Made by a program: the position numbers and the translations under genes
Notes under the pieces: model-generated
What the model was told of the DNA's origin: nothing
What the model saw: the letters and a program-made list of their open reading frames with translations, nothing else
Database searches by the model: none
From: Polytrichum commune
Lineage: Eukaryota; Streptophyta; Polytrichopsida; Polytrichales; Polytrichaceae
DNA: 64,000 nt
NCBI GenBank assembly: GCA_950295325.1
Contig: OX485803.1
Span: forward strand, 7,564,001 to 7,628,000
Reading direction: 5' to 3'
Shown here: piece after piece, positions 48,601 through 60,455 of the stretch
Layout: every line of letters begins with the position of its first letter
Numbering within the stretch: position 1 is the stretch's first letter

Positions 48601-51600
48601 ACATACCTAGCGTAAAAAACCCATTTGCTTGCTCCTTGCGTGGAATGAGCACACCAAAACCTTCAAGTGGGTTCTTCACATCAGCCTTGTTGAACACTGT
48701 CACAATCACTGACATGGGTTGATATACCACCTGCCATCATAATCAGTACACGTTCCCCCATAAGATTTGCGTCACACACCTTCCCAAATATCTTGACGAA
48801 AATAAAGTGAAGAATCAAGTTAGCCATAAGGAATTTGGTGTCTCTTTGAGGAACCTTTCTATTAAGAGCTTGTTAGAGCTTCTTGTCTTGAGCCTAATTT
48901 TGAAAGTTGGGTAAAACTCCTTGGACCTCCTCTTTCTGTCCAAAAAACTGAGAGAACTTTAGGATCTCAATAGGGTGTGACCCATGGGACCCACCACCTT
49001 CAATTCTGGCTCAACCTATGCAAGGATAGGTTGGCCCCCAGATCATAGCATGACAAGCTCGAAATCATGTAATTTCATAACCAGCCCCACTTTTTTAGCA
49101 TGTCAATTCGAGCCTTAAATAAAATTGGGTGACTTTATGCATAAGCTACTATACTCACCTTTTAGCCAATTCATTTAGAGTTTGACAAGGAGACTTTACA
49201 TATAACTCTATTCCAGCTCCAGGTTCAGAGCTGTAGTTGAAATATCTCGTTCACAAAATGCAAGTGCACAGCTTACCCATTCATCAATATGCCTTCTACA
49301 AATTAAGAATAGACAACAAGGTCACTTGAGACAGATAAAGAGCTGATAACCTCTGGAATGAAGTCAAGCGAATATCTCACGCCATCCTTCTTGATATTGA
49401 TTTCTCGCATATTATGCAATGGTGTCTGCAAACAGAAATCTAAACTTTTACCACAAGAAAATCTGGAAACGTCAAGGGGCAGAAGATTTAGAGAAGAGAT
49501 AGGAGATGTTTGCAGAAAATAGGGGATGCTTGCAAAAAATAGGAAAGGCAATGTGGAAGCCCACCGTTAATATAACTGCATCAAAGTGCTTCTCCTCCTT
49601 GTCTTGTGAACCTTTCTTAACATAAGAAACCGTCCAATTACTCCTCATGGGATTTCCTTGTTGGCTGCTTGAGAGTTCCAATACTTCTGTGTTCAAATTG
49701 AGGTTCTCATCACCTATTCTTTCACTTAAAGCCTTTGCCAAAGTCTGTATAGGACACAGTGCAACAAAAATTATGCCCAGAGAAGCATTGAATTATACAG
49801 GATAATTAATTGGGCAACGTATCATAGTTTCTGGTGAATTCAATATTGGACATAACATCATACTAGATTCCTCTTGTGCATGAAAGTAGGTTCACACTAC
49901 ATTGAAACTCTAAGCTGACTGTGGGATTTGTGACTACCATATAGAAATGTACCATGTAAAAGCAAAACACAATGTAGAAATGTACTATTCAGAAAGAAAT
50001 AAAATGTGGGAATGGGAACCTGCATGCCACCAACAAATGAAAATGAGCCCCGAGGTCGTTTTGAAGTAGACGTGGCTTTTGTGGTCTCATTATGGACTTT
50101 AGCAGGTCCTTGGTCACTGACTTTTTTCTTCTTGAAGGCTGATTTGAGTCCCCCAAAAAAGAGTGACCCACAGCTGGATAACACCCAAATAGAAGGATAA
50201 GAGTGGTATACATCAACTTCTTAGTGTCAAAAAATATTATTAATGTAGAGTATGAGGTGATATTGTGGATGATTGCTGTACGCAACTGAGAGAAGACATT
50301 AATCCCTGGAACAAGAAAAATTGTAGAGAAAGAAAGAGCAACAACCTTTCCTCGAGATTAAAAAGATCTGGAAATGTGTGGCGAACCTGGTTCATTATCA
50401 AAATGTGTAAAAATCTTCAGATTCCCCACAATGCACAAAAACAAAAGATTTTCTCTAAAGGTGGCATTCCTAGTGTAATAAATATACTGAGGTCAGCTGA
50501 TGCACCAAAGAAAAGGAGACAGGTTCAAAGGAAATTGTGAATTTTCAATATTGAGGTTAAGAGATGTACAGATAGAGAATCGGGATCTGAGCCACTTGTG
50601 CCTGCTACAAATGGATCCACTAGATAATCCACCACCTGTTCCCGGAATTCAACCATATATGGAAAAACACAATTTAAATGAACATGAATGTCAGATTTCA
50701 AATCATTAGGCTGATTAAAAGAAAGTTACAAATAGGACAAAGACAATAACATAAATACTGAACTACATTCTTGAGAATGAGATTTCGAATATGTGGAAAG
50801 CACAAATTATACCAGCTAAATGAAGAGTCAGTGGTTGCAAAATTTCACCTCGCGGCCAAAATGTCGTGCTACAAAATCGCCCACACTGTAGTACATGAAA
50901 AGAAGCAATATCCAAGAATGATCTTATCAGTCCAAGCAGCGAGCAAGCCAAAAGTACCTATCTTTTGAACTTTCTCAGCTTGTACCTAAGAATTGAATAA
51001 GATTCCAGCCATTGGAACAAATACAGTTCAAAAGCTTCAACCAAGTCGTACAGAAGATTCCAAGTATCCAACAAGGGCAACAAAGATGACAACTAGGACA
51101 CTTGTTCAAGAAACGCACCTTTCATCTTGAGGCAGAACTTTATTTTCAGCTGATTTTTTCAATGGATCTGGCTTGCGTTTCCAAAGAAACGGTTCTAACA
51201 AGATTTGAAACTGCGCATAAAAGAAAAAATGTAAAACATTCTGACCAGGAAAAATGTGACCATATTTTCTCAGAGCATGTGAGCCAGAAAATAATCTAAA
51301 TGGAGGCATGCTAATGCTTCATGGAAAGTGAACCAACAGAAGCCCACAAACCTCTAACATCTAGAACAAATCAAATGCTAATCATTATTGACATCTATAT
51401 GTAACATTTATTGCTGATAACATTGTTCAAAGGTTGCAAGGAACCATATCTTCAGATACAAGCAAAAACAACAATATTTGGGTTACATGATATACAGAAA
51501 TTCTAAAGCAGGATTCACCTTTGATTGAGCAGACAGAAGTTGAGTACCTATAAGCCCAAGAGGATCGGAAGGTAACTGCGAACAACCACAAACCAAAATA

Positions 51601-54085
51601 TCATCAGCTTCCCAGAGTCATTACTTGTATCTACGATCCTTTAGGAATTTGAAGGCATGTGAGGCAAGAAATTCACCAGTAATGGCCTGCCATCCCTGAC
51701 AATATAACGCTTGCTCTGATTCACGGGCTGCAATCACATTATCAGGGAGAAGAAATAATCAGTGACATCATTTTGAAATAACGTTGACCTTGTGCATTGC
51801 ATATGCAGGTCATCAGACCATATCGGTCTAAAGAATGGCTCATATTGAATGCTTAAGAGATAATACCCGTAGGCAATAAACCTTATGTGAAATTCCAACT
51901 GCTCTTAAATGGAGACACAAATATTGAACAATAACAATTTGCACGAAACATGTATTTTCAACATCACAAACTGATGACAAGATGAATGCAACACACGAAA
52001 TGACTATGAGCTGAACTTAAGATTGTCCAAGCTGTGTATCAATAAGTTTCCCCTTCAACATATGGAATTTTATTTTTGAGCTCTTTCAGGACATACCCAT
52101 AGCTGTTTTCCCCTCAATCCAAGGTCGTCAATCAAGGTAGACACTTCTGGTTCAGTCTCAACCTGTCACCCCATATTACCAGAAAATGGATTTGTCAAAA
52201 TCGATGCTCTAAATTCCTTGCAGACTAAAAAATCACAACAAAAACATTATCTACTGTATTTGCATTTGTCTGATATGAAAATTAAATATATATATTAAAA
52301 AAAAATCAATATGGAGGCTAGAGATTAGGAGAGCCTGAGGAGCTATATCAGTCCCTACAGATGCAATTAGCTCTAGGCAACATTGGTTGAAATGACACTT
52401 CAAAGACTAATTGGACTTCTAGAATATAGTAGCTGATTGCATTTCCTCACACAAACAAGACCAAATCCTCAATATTCCCCAAGGAACTTCTATGCATGAG
52501 ACTTGTCCACTAACTCAACATGACTTTGGGTTGAGAGTTGGTTGATTTGCATACAAGACCTTCGATGTTCGGTAAGTCCGTGGTAAATACTTGGAGGTAG
52601 TGTAGAGGTTTCAATGAGGAAATTCTATGTCGCTTTAGTGAGGGTCAAACTCAGTCTGGCATGTCAAGAGGTGCTAAAATGAGTTTTGACACTCAATGAA
52701 CCGAAATAGATTGCTGTTCATTCAAATTCAAACACAATCTCCCAGCTTGCACCAAAACTGCAAGAAATGATTGGTATTGTTTGCGATACAACCAACTCCT
52801 GACAAAAAATTCCATGATTTTAAAGGCTAACTCCATTAAGGTTAAGCAAAATAGGGCACCATGTGGCAACTCTAACTGAAAATACTTATTGACATTTATG
52901 CATTTGTAGCATTCTCAATTACAGGAATTTAAAACTGACCCAATAAAACTAAAAGACAATGTTTGTTACCATACCATAGTGTTGGGTCCTTTCTCCCAAA
53001 TGAGGCCATCTCTTGAATAGCTTTGAATCTTCCCACCAACAGAATCTTGTGTCTCAAAAACAGTGACTGCAACTCCTTCTGACCTCAAACGATAAGCTGC
53101 TGACAATCCACTGCAAACCCGAAAATTGGATGGATAAGAACACATAAGATGATTTTCTATTTGAATTCTGTTGCAATTAGAAGATAGAAAAAATGGCTTT
53201 GGATTGACGGAAATGGGTACCTCGCACCAGCACCAACAACTGCAACAGATCCAAGAGACCGTTCTGCATCGCCAAACAGAAAAGATTTTTCATAAGCTGA
53301 TCAATTGTGGGCACATCCACAATTGAGGTTCCTTACTTTTGATTATAAGGTTGAGCTGTCTGTAAAAAGAGCGGACCGTTTAAGAGACTGGCATTACAAT
53401 AATCACACATTAATTTTGAGCCTTCGTGAATATCAGTGCAATACTGATCACATGAATGGTTTTTAAGAAGCCTCTTCAAATCCACATAGATTTAACTTCC
53501 TGACACAGGACGTGCTTTGCAACATTCAAGACAAGGACAACTTTTCAGACATTCATTTCCAAACCAGACGAAGGGTTTATACGGAGCACAAGAGTAATCT
53601 GTAAGCAGAACGTTCATCCTTCATCCTTCATTCAACATCACAGCAATCCTTAAACCTTAGCCAAGATATAAAGAATTAGGGATAACATTTGACCCTGATG
53701 ATGAATTGCTTATTAGGCTATCCAGATTTACATTCAATCCCAATTGCCAGACCTTCTATGCTGGAGCTTTGCAGAAAATAGAAATTCGTCGTAGTTTATG
53801 AAGATTTGACATACCAATCCAAAACACGTCTTGAAATTCCAGAAATTAATATGGATGACATAATACGATCGCAGGTGAAGGTCTCTGAGAAGGACGACCC
53901 TAATCAAGAACTTACACATAGAAACCTGCTCATTGCGACACTTGGGGACATCAAATAAAGAAAGATCATGATGACATTGCAGACCGCAGGAGAGCCTTAA
54001 TTTCAAATTGAAATTCAATAACGCGAGATTGGAAAAGACGAAGGAAAGTGCGATTTATACTACTGGAGATATCCGAATCCGCCAT
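45642..54085 (-). CDS. PPO2: Protoporphyrinogen IX oxidase, PPO2 type, 18 exons
   Basis: The FAD enzyme oxidises protoporphyrinogen IX to protoporphyrin IX, the last step shared by heme and chlorophyll synthesis. Exons: 54085-54064, 53263-53221, 53110-52975, 52162-52097, 51727-51677, 51575-51519, 51210-51119, 50885-50849, 50635-50570, 50386-50346, 50173-50020, 49744-49565, 49425-49351, 48730-48607, 47919-47811, 47349-47275, 47084-46978, 45793-45642; phases agree, 528 aa. FAD site [11 protein letters not shown] (residues 14-24), then [85 protein letters not shown], and the C-terminal FAD block [17 protein letters not shown]. Conserved blocks match mitochondrial-type PPO2 better than the plastid PPO1. 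The start used gives no targeting peptide; in-frame ATGs up to 54235 would add 50 residues. Exon 1 (22 nt coding) is set by phase and is less certain than the rest. Confidence 0.93.
46110..46515. repeat. Inverted repeat arm in PPO2 intron 17
   Basis: Reverse complement of 48830-49215 in intron 13, with ordered shared words agagcttgttagagc, gagcctaattttgaaag, aaactccttggacctc, gacccatgg.acccaccacctt, agcatgt.aat and gggtgactttat.cataagct. The two arms bracket exons 14-17. Probably copies of one retroelement or MITE in opposite orientation. Confidence 0.8.
46640..46805. repeat. Fragment of Tourist-like MITE in PPO2 intron 17
   Basis: Carries gggcaataaagag.aataaaatatat and gatgagcatgcag, also present at 33.1 and 44.95 kb, and ends in ggagttgctctaagg, similar to the MITE terminus. 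The opposite end is not identified. Confidence 0.45.
47430..47775. mobile_element. Foldback MITE in PPO2 intron 15
   Basis: Contains gcttggaggtagtatg and, inverted, ccccactacctccaagcatg, so it can fold. The order aatg.tttgatatagaatgtt, ctcctgacaaaaagtcccgttgagtta is shared with copies at 31880-32300 and 52470-52860. Non-coding. Confidence 0.65.
48032..48482. mobile_element. MITE in PPO2 intron 14
   Basis: Left end AGGTGCATTTACAAACAACC and right end (inward) AGGTGCATTTACACACAACT are inverted repeats, flanked on both sides by TCA (48029-48031 and 48483-48485). 451 bp, non-coding. Same family as 38488-38910. A 3-bp TCA duplication is compatible with the Harbinger group (TNA) but the superfamily is not certain. 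Confidence 0.75.
48830..49215. repeat. Inverted repeat arm in PPO2 intron 13
   Basis: Partner of 46110-46515 (see there). Block gagcctaattttgaaag at about 48890-48906 is exactly complementary to a word near 46420-46436. Confidence 0.8.
52470..52860. mobile_element. Foldback MITE in PPO2 intron 3
   Basis: Third copy of the family at 31880 and 47430: ctcaacatgactttgggttgagagttgg at the left, cttggaggtagtgt in the middle, and accaactcctgacaaaaaattcc at the right, the last being an imperfect inverted copy of the left end. Non-coding. Confidence 0.6.
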
Positions 54086-54280
54086 AGCTGCGAGCACCAT
54101 TGCGAAACTCCCAAGCGTTTGCTCTCCCTCGTCGTCCATTACAAGGTTGAGGTCCCAAGGCTGAGGTCTCAAACGAAGTGCCAGCCAGCATGGAAGAGAT
54201 TGATTGGCTAGAAGATCTTCTGATAGGGTCTTCAAATTACAAGGGATGTGGGCCTTTTATGTACCTAGTCACTCTTCTTA

Positions 54281-54778
54281 GGGCCACTTCACACACGAGC
54301 CAAGAGCCCAGACCATGTAATTGTGAGAGCCCAAATGAGAGTATCCAAAGGCCGTCCCAACACACCTCCAAAATCATGTAGTGTGGTCACGGATCCTCAA
54401 GTGTAGTATGAAGTCAAATCTGACTGGGCCCTCAAACAAATGCTATTTTGATGAATTTCTATTCATGTGGGTTCTCACACATGATAAAGTAGAATAAATC
54501 AATGGTTGTGAGCATTCATAGTGCCATGGTCTCCCAATTTTGTGTTAGGTTCACCTCCAAGAGGTGGTTTTCGAAAATAATCCAAGTGATCCTGAAACAT
54601 GATCCATTTGATGCCATGTAGGAAACCATGTAGACTTGACATCCATCTTGCATTCACGTACTCCGTTGGTCCCTCAAGGGTAGTGTGAAGTGAACTTGGA
54701 CCGGCTCTGCCTTTTCCACGAATGAGAGTGCTTGAAGTGCAATGGTCATGGCTCTCACTCTTGTGCGTGAAGTGACCT
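54281..54778. mobile_element. Tourist-like MITE upstream of PPO2
   Basis: Left end GGGCCACTTCACACACGAGCC and right end (inward) AGGTCACTTCACGCACAAG, flanked by TTA (54278-54280 and 54779-54781). 498 bp, complete copy of the family at 7735-8287 and 43335-43680. It begins about 200 bp upstream of the PPO2 start, so it could affect that promoter. Confidence 0.8.
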
Positions 54779-54781
54779 TTA

Positions 54782-56149
54782 AATGGACACCTAAATTTGA
54801 GTGGTTTATGACAAGGTTTCTAAGTCAAGAGTGGATGCTTAAATACAGTATACATATGTTACAGTGAGATTAGGTGGACTACATGCCTCCTATGTACTCA
54901 AAAAATAGACCTCATTCTAGGTTCAATAACTAGTTAGTAATACAACTTGATCATTTGAAGAAGAAAAAAGAATGTCACTTTGACCTCCTATAACTATTAC
55001 ATGTCAACTTTGATTCTAAATTTGAAATGCAGCAAATGCTAATCATATGAGATGAGATGATTCCCAATCCAATTCAACGGTCAAAAGTATAGTATATGTG
55101 GAACTGGCAATGTCCACAATAGAAGAGCAACATGGACACTTATCTTTGCTTTTCCTTTTCGGAAAGATGTCAACTCACACATCAAACAACCTAGGTTTGG
55201 AACCATAATGCACTTGGTTATCATGTACCCCAATATTTGTGACTTGCATATCACACAAATTGTCATTTCAACTTTTCTAAACAAATTTAAGATGCAAAGT
55301 TATAAGAGATCAAACTATATATATATATAATTTTATTTTAATTTTAATTTTAATTTTTAAACAATCACATAGATTCTCCCAACTATGTCTCTTATCGAAT
55401 GTAAGATGATGTCATTATTTTGAGCACATAGTCTAGTCTCATCATAACACATGTTTTTGGGTATTTGTTTTTAAATCTAAGCCTTGCAATATGTAATCCA
55501 ATTTCAAGTGTCAAATTAAGAAAAGTGACCACATAAGACCCACATATCTTACTAGTACGATTGGTAGTCCGAATATGTTTTTGCATCTTTTTATTATTAT
55601 TAATATCATGATATAAAATTTAGGATGTTGCATGCCACCATTAACATGTATTAGAAGCATTGTGCTCTTCATTGAACTACATTGATATATGCAATTAGTT
55701 GCCTTTGTGAATAAGTCACCCATGCAATGTATTTTGCATCATAACCAAATCACAAAACCCTAAAACTTACAACTTTGGCTATTAAGCCATGTAGCAACCA
55801 CAGTCCAATTTCAATCAATGAATTTTGTAATTGTGGTAGTAAATATCCAAGATTGGTGTGGGGCAATCTAATTGCACATATCAATGTAGAGTGTTTGAGA
55901 AACATTGTCTTACGCAAGTCTTACGCGGGTGGAAGGAAATTGTTAGCAACACAACAATGTTTGCATATCATCACAAGTTTTGCTCTACAAATTAGTGCAT
56001 CATGGTTAGTGGTCTTCCTATTTGTGGATATAATGTAAGAGAAGACAATTCAAAGACTCGTGAGTTTGCATGAAATTATAAATTTTGATTAATATATTTT
56101 TATAGCCCTATTGAACCAAAACTCCAACAAAAATAGGCTACACTCATGT
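54782..56149. other. Gene-free dispersed-repeat DNA
   Basis: AT-rich with scattered words shared with 2.1, 43.0 and 44.3 kb (gcacatagtc.agtc, aatctaattgcaca, caaattaagaaaagt). A ta repeat at 55317-55328 and a ttttaatttta run follow it. No supported gene. Confidence 0.45.
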
Positions 56150-56479
56150 AAAGCTTGTCTTTATTTTTGTGCACAACTTCTACAACACCCTTACACACAT
56201 AGTATCCACAACAATGTTAATACCAAAACCACCACCAAAAAAGACAAATGGGGGCACAAGCCGTCAAATGACAATACCTAAGCCAATGAAAAACCCCGCA
56301 AGGTACTTACCAACAATGGCACAAAGAAACAGAACTCCTCAACCTAGACAATATCCTACTAGACCATAACATGGTACTCCTAGCACAATACCACACGAAA
56401 ACCCAAGTGCAAAAAACTCTCCAAACATATGCAAACTACGTTCACCACAACCAACCCAAAGACACTAGATACATATCCC

Positions 56480-56522
56480 TCCCCCCCCCCCCCCCCCACA
56501 CACACACGCACGCACACACAAA
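56480..56522. repeat. C homopolymer followed by CA/CG dinucleotide repeat
   Basis: A run of about 17 C residues continues into (CA)n with CG interruptions. A prone site for sequencing and assembly error. Confidence 0.9.
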
Positions 56523-58794
56523 TCACATCTAGCCAGGGGGTGCAACCCCAATAAATATATACTCACAAACAAACAAACCATGCAAATACAATGTATAGAA
56601 TCTTGCATATACAACCAAAATGGGGGGGGGTGAATACATAATCACCATCACTAGTGAAAGGATGCATTGGTTTTGGAACACATTCTCCCATACTACACAA
56701 GAAAAAACCAATAAATAAATAATAATAAATTTCAAAAAATCCAACCCATCAACCAACACCACACCCTACAACCTGAAATCACAAAACCACAAATAGCCTT
56801 TTTGAACATCACACACTCCTACTACTCATCCCCCCTTACATGCCCCACACAACCCATGCACTATAACTCACCACACAATCGCAACATCCTTTTTGGCTCT
56901 ATGGGATAGGCCAAATCCTTTAAATGAATAGGTGTATGCCTACCATACCCCATCAACTACAACACGACCTTGGAAGCTATCCTCTGGGCTAGAATGGCAT
57001 CCATAGAAGACACCCACATCATAACCATCCTAATGCTAAACCCACAAAAACTATACATCACAACAACTCCCAATCACCAAACATACCAACATCCACACAA
57101 TTGCGACTATCCCGACCCATATTATAAGCTACAACCCAAGACCGGAATGGCCATAATATTATCAATACATAGAATGTTCCTCACATCCATAATATTTATA
57201 CGCAACCAACTAAGAAACATTCAAACTCCGCAAGCCTTGCATCACATCATACAAACAATACACAATGTCCAAGTGGATACCTACCCTATCAAACCCACCC
57301 CCCTGCAATACCACATCAAATTCTCGAACGCATGAAAAACCGTTCCCAAAGTAGACACACCCTCAAACCTACTTCCATGACACTCCAATTGTCATGGAAT
57401 CCAAAGTAGACACCTCCTCAAACTCCACCCACAACATTGCACGTACACATATGGATTTTTCATCCCCCCACCAAGAAATTTGAGGGCCAAATAGGAGGCA
57501 ACACCGCAAGATTGGGGGTCTATAGCCCCAACAACAACACTCAAATATCCAAAAATACTATTGGGCTACCAAAACATCCCACAAGCATAACTCAAGGCCA
57601 TACTCATATCAATAAAAACCATACAAACCACCCATCTAGACACACATATTCACGGTCTCAATAACATATTCCTAATAAATAACCACACAAGACACCCATC
57701 CTCGCAACACCACCACTTAGACAAATTGCTTGTAGCTGCAATTGTACACCAAATATTACTAGATATAAAGTAAAAGCCCACACATGCATTACCATAAATG
57801 AAATAGCAAACAAGCTAGCAAACAAGGGAACACACAAAGACAAACCCACTAACACACCCCACATACACATCACCCACACCACCTGGGAGCAAGCACGGTC
57901 GAGTATATGGTAAGAATGTTGCGGTATACCAAAACCATAATTTAATTGGTCAAACGCCTAAAAGTAGTAGAAAACTATTGTTTAAATTGGATTTTTTTCA
58001 TGGCGCCCTCCATTGTTGTGTTAGGTACTCAAATGTAGAATATGAAGATGAGATCTTCAAAACATTGAAAGCATTGTTGAATATGTAATGGCTAAATATG
58101 GTTTTGGACGTACATTTCATGACCTTAAATATTTTGAGGTTGGATTTTTCATATTACTTTAATTCATTATGAACAAGAGGGCACCATTACAAAATTTGTA
58201 CAAAAAATTAAATTAACGTAATTTTATCATGTTCTAAAAAAAATTTAGACAATCATGTGTTCAATAGATCTACTTGCACACTACTTGCGCCATTTTGTAA
58301 AATATGCAGACTGTTTTTTATTTTGATTTTTTTTGTTAACATGAATTGCTTGGCTTTGTAGATCAATGTCTTTTTTTCAAATATTTATGATTTTTTCCTT
58401 CACATAATTCAAAGTTAGGATATAGTTTTGAATCACTTTCAATTAAAAACCTATGCATGGTAATATAGTTTGTGTACTTGACCATGTTTACGTCCCACCC
58501 CTATTGGCTAGCAAGCTAGCCAACTACCACACATGATGGAGCCATCCACAACCTACATAAATTCATAAATAAAGAACATGAAAATAAAATCCAACTCAAC
58601 CGAAACCAAATTCCCATGCGCTGACAAATGGTTATCAAATGACCAAATAAACCACAAACTCTTCAATCAATTATGGAAGGCAATAGGCACATCTGATGCC
58701 CAGGTCACACAAACTCAAAAATTATAATTTACTCACTCAATACATTGAGAACCACAAAAATAAAAGTAGAAAATCAAAAATAAAAGAATAGCCC

Positions 58795-59025
58795 TTCACG
58801 CACCCTAATCCCAACTGCACCCTATGCCCCAACAATGCCAGAGACATGTGGCCACACTTCATATCCACATGTGAGAACCAACACATAAAAGGCCTTAGAG
58901 TAGCATGCCACAACAGAGAGGTGCGCCTTATTGCCCAAACATTAGAAGCCAAAAATCTCACCTCATTTTTCACATTGACTAGCGCTAGGAACTATAACAA
59001 GCCACCCAACTCAACAATCCCATAA
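58795..59025 (+). pseudogene. LINE RT/RNase H C-terminal tail fragment
   Basis: A short plus-strand frame reads NPNCTLCPNNARDMWPHF then ISTCENQHIKGLRVACHN and EVRLIAQTL, ending at a TAA at 59023-59025. The Cys-X2-Cys, His and Cys spacing and the following H-N-x-x-V-x-L-I-A-Q pattern fit the C-terminal zinc-binding region of plant non-LTR elements with RNase H. It is the last coding piece of the retrotransposon remnant around it. Confidence 0.6.
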
Positions 59026-59460
59026 TGGCTACTCAAATGCACCTATATACACACACCATGCCAATGCCAAGCAAAACTCAAAACTTGGCATCCTATGGAT
59101 AATAGGAGCCCCAAACCAAAGCCAAATAACCATTACCCCCTCCCACATACACACAATTCAATTTATAAAATTCACCTACTACCATGATAGATTCCTTGAC
59201 CAAGTCCTTGGACATAAACACACTAAATTAGCACCTTCCAAAACAACGGTTGGAAAGTAAACCCCCTCATCACCATCACGGCCATAGTAAGAGGCATCAT
59301 ACATGAATACTCTACACAAAAACTCACCGAACTCAAAATCCTAAAATCAAACATTAAAAGTCTCATGAGAAAGCATACACCAAAACGCCATAAAAATACC
59401 TCCTATATGTAATCCTACACAAAAGAAAACTAGACAACAAACAAACACCCCCCCCCCCCT

Positions 59461-60043
59461 CCCTCCCCCATAACATCAGATAACTATTTTGCTAATAGTG
59501 CTCACCTCCCAAAAAGGAGGCATAGCACCTTATATGGCATCATGGATAACCATGATCAACATAAGGCTATCAGGCTCTACTTCACGCCAATACTTGGATA
59601 TTGGCAGTGTTTTCTTTCTTTTTTCTTACAATATCCAAAAATTGCATTGTTCTTTATGGTTAATTTCCATGTAAGTTGCTTTGCCCAACATATTCTAGTG
59701 GGCGAGTGGCCTACATGGAAACTAACCATAAGTATAGTACTAAGACCCCTCATAGAAACTTTTGCTCATAACATTCTAATTAAAAAAACATATTAGCAAA
59801 AAGCTTCACATACATACATATATCACAATGGACAAACTTCCATAAAAAATAGCATACATTCAGACTTCTTGAAGTTTGATTCATGTGCACACAAAACTCC
59901 AAGTTTCCAGAGCATGCCATTCATTCTACTTTTGATTGCACACTACCAAGCACAAACTTTAACAAGTAAAAATCAAGCCCTACAAGAATATTGTTACATA
60001 AGGATGTATCTCACTTATTAGTAATAATAGTATTCTTAGTAGG
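59461..60043. other. Gene-free AT-rich DNA
   Basis: Nothing recognised beyond possible trailing sequence of the retrotransposon remnant. Confidence 0.4.
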
Positions 60044-60394
60044 CCCTGGGTAAATCACATTTGTGCTAGGCTAGGCCCGCCCCTCCCACGTCTCCTTCAC
60101 TGCCTAGTCTTCTTGCCCGCACATGCATGAGAAATTTTCCCCGTTGGGAACCATTGTGACAATACCCAGTCAAAATGACAAATATTCATGTTGACATCAC
60201 TTTCATTATTCTCAAGTTAATTGATGGAGTTCCTTCACATGCCCAAAGAACTTAGTGACTTAAGTGACATGGTATTATCACATTGGTTCCCAACGGGGAA
60301 GAGTTCCCACGCATGTGCACACATGAAGACCGGACAATGAAGGAGGCGTGGGAGGGACAAGGCCTAGCCGAACATAGATGTAATATGCCCAGGG
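60044..60394. mobile_element. Foldback element with about 130-bp inverted arms
   Basis: The left arm (60044-60175) starts CCCTGGGTAAATCACATTTG and the right arm, read inward from 60394, starts CCCTGGGCATATTACATCTA. Further matches in order are ggctaggcc, cctcccacg.ctccttca, gcacatgc and ttccccgttgggaacca. About 100 bp of loop separate the arms. Target duplication not identified. Non-coding. Confidence 0.75.
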
Positions 60395-60438
60395 TTTATA
60401 GTACGATTACCAATACTAGTGTTGTATTGGGAACATTC

Positions 60439-60455
60439 TTAGGGTTAGGGTTAGG
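60439..60455. repeat. Short TTAGGG run
   Basis: TTAGGGTTAGGGTTAGG, nearly three units. Plant telomeres are usually TTTAGGG, so this is probably a chance microsatellite. Confidence 0.7.

Larger units (their letters stand above)
56150..59460 (+). mobile_element. Decayed LINE-like (non-LTR) retrotransposon with RNase H and zinc-knuckle tail
   Basis: The plus strand here is strikingly rich in A and C and poor in G and T over 3 kb, unlike its neighbours. Two recognisable parts: at about 57490-57760 an RNase H-like segment (LGVYSPNNNTQISKNTIGLP, then in another frame ELKAILISIKTIQTTHLDTHI and a LNNIFLINN block), and at 58795-59025 a tail with CTLCPNNARDMWPHFISTCE and CHNREVRLIAQTLEA, which resembles the C..C...H...C end of RNase H-bearing plant LINEs. 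A reverse transcriptase core upstream (56.8-57.3 kb) is likely but too decayed to prove. Frames shift repeatedly. Simple runs of C (56482-56500, 59447-59459) sit in it. Confidence 0.55.

Noticed and set aside
31610-54085. ABC1K5-PPO2 tandem as a metabolic gene cluster
   Set aside because: Two housekeeping genes next to each other, with no shared pathway step or further partners; adjacency alone is not evidence.
60439-60455. TTAGGG run as an interstitial telomere
   Set aside because: Fewer than three units and not the usual plant telomere repeat; most likely chance.
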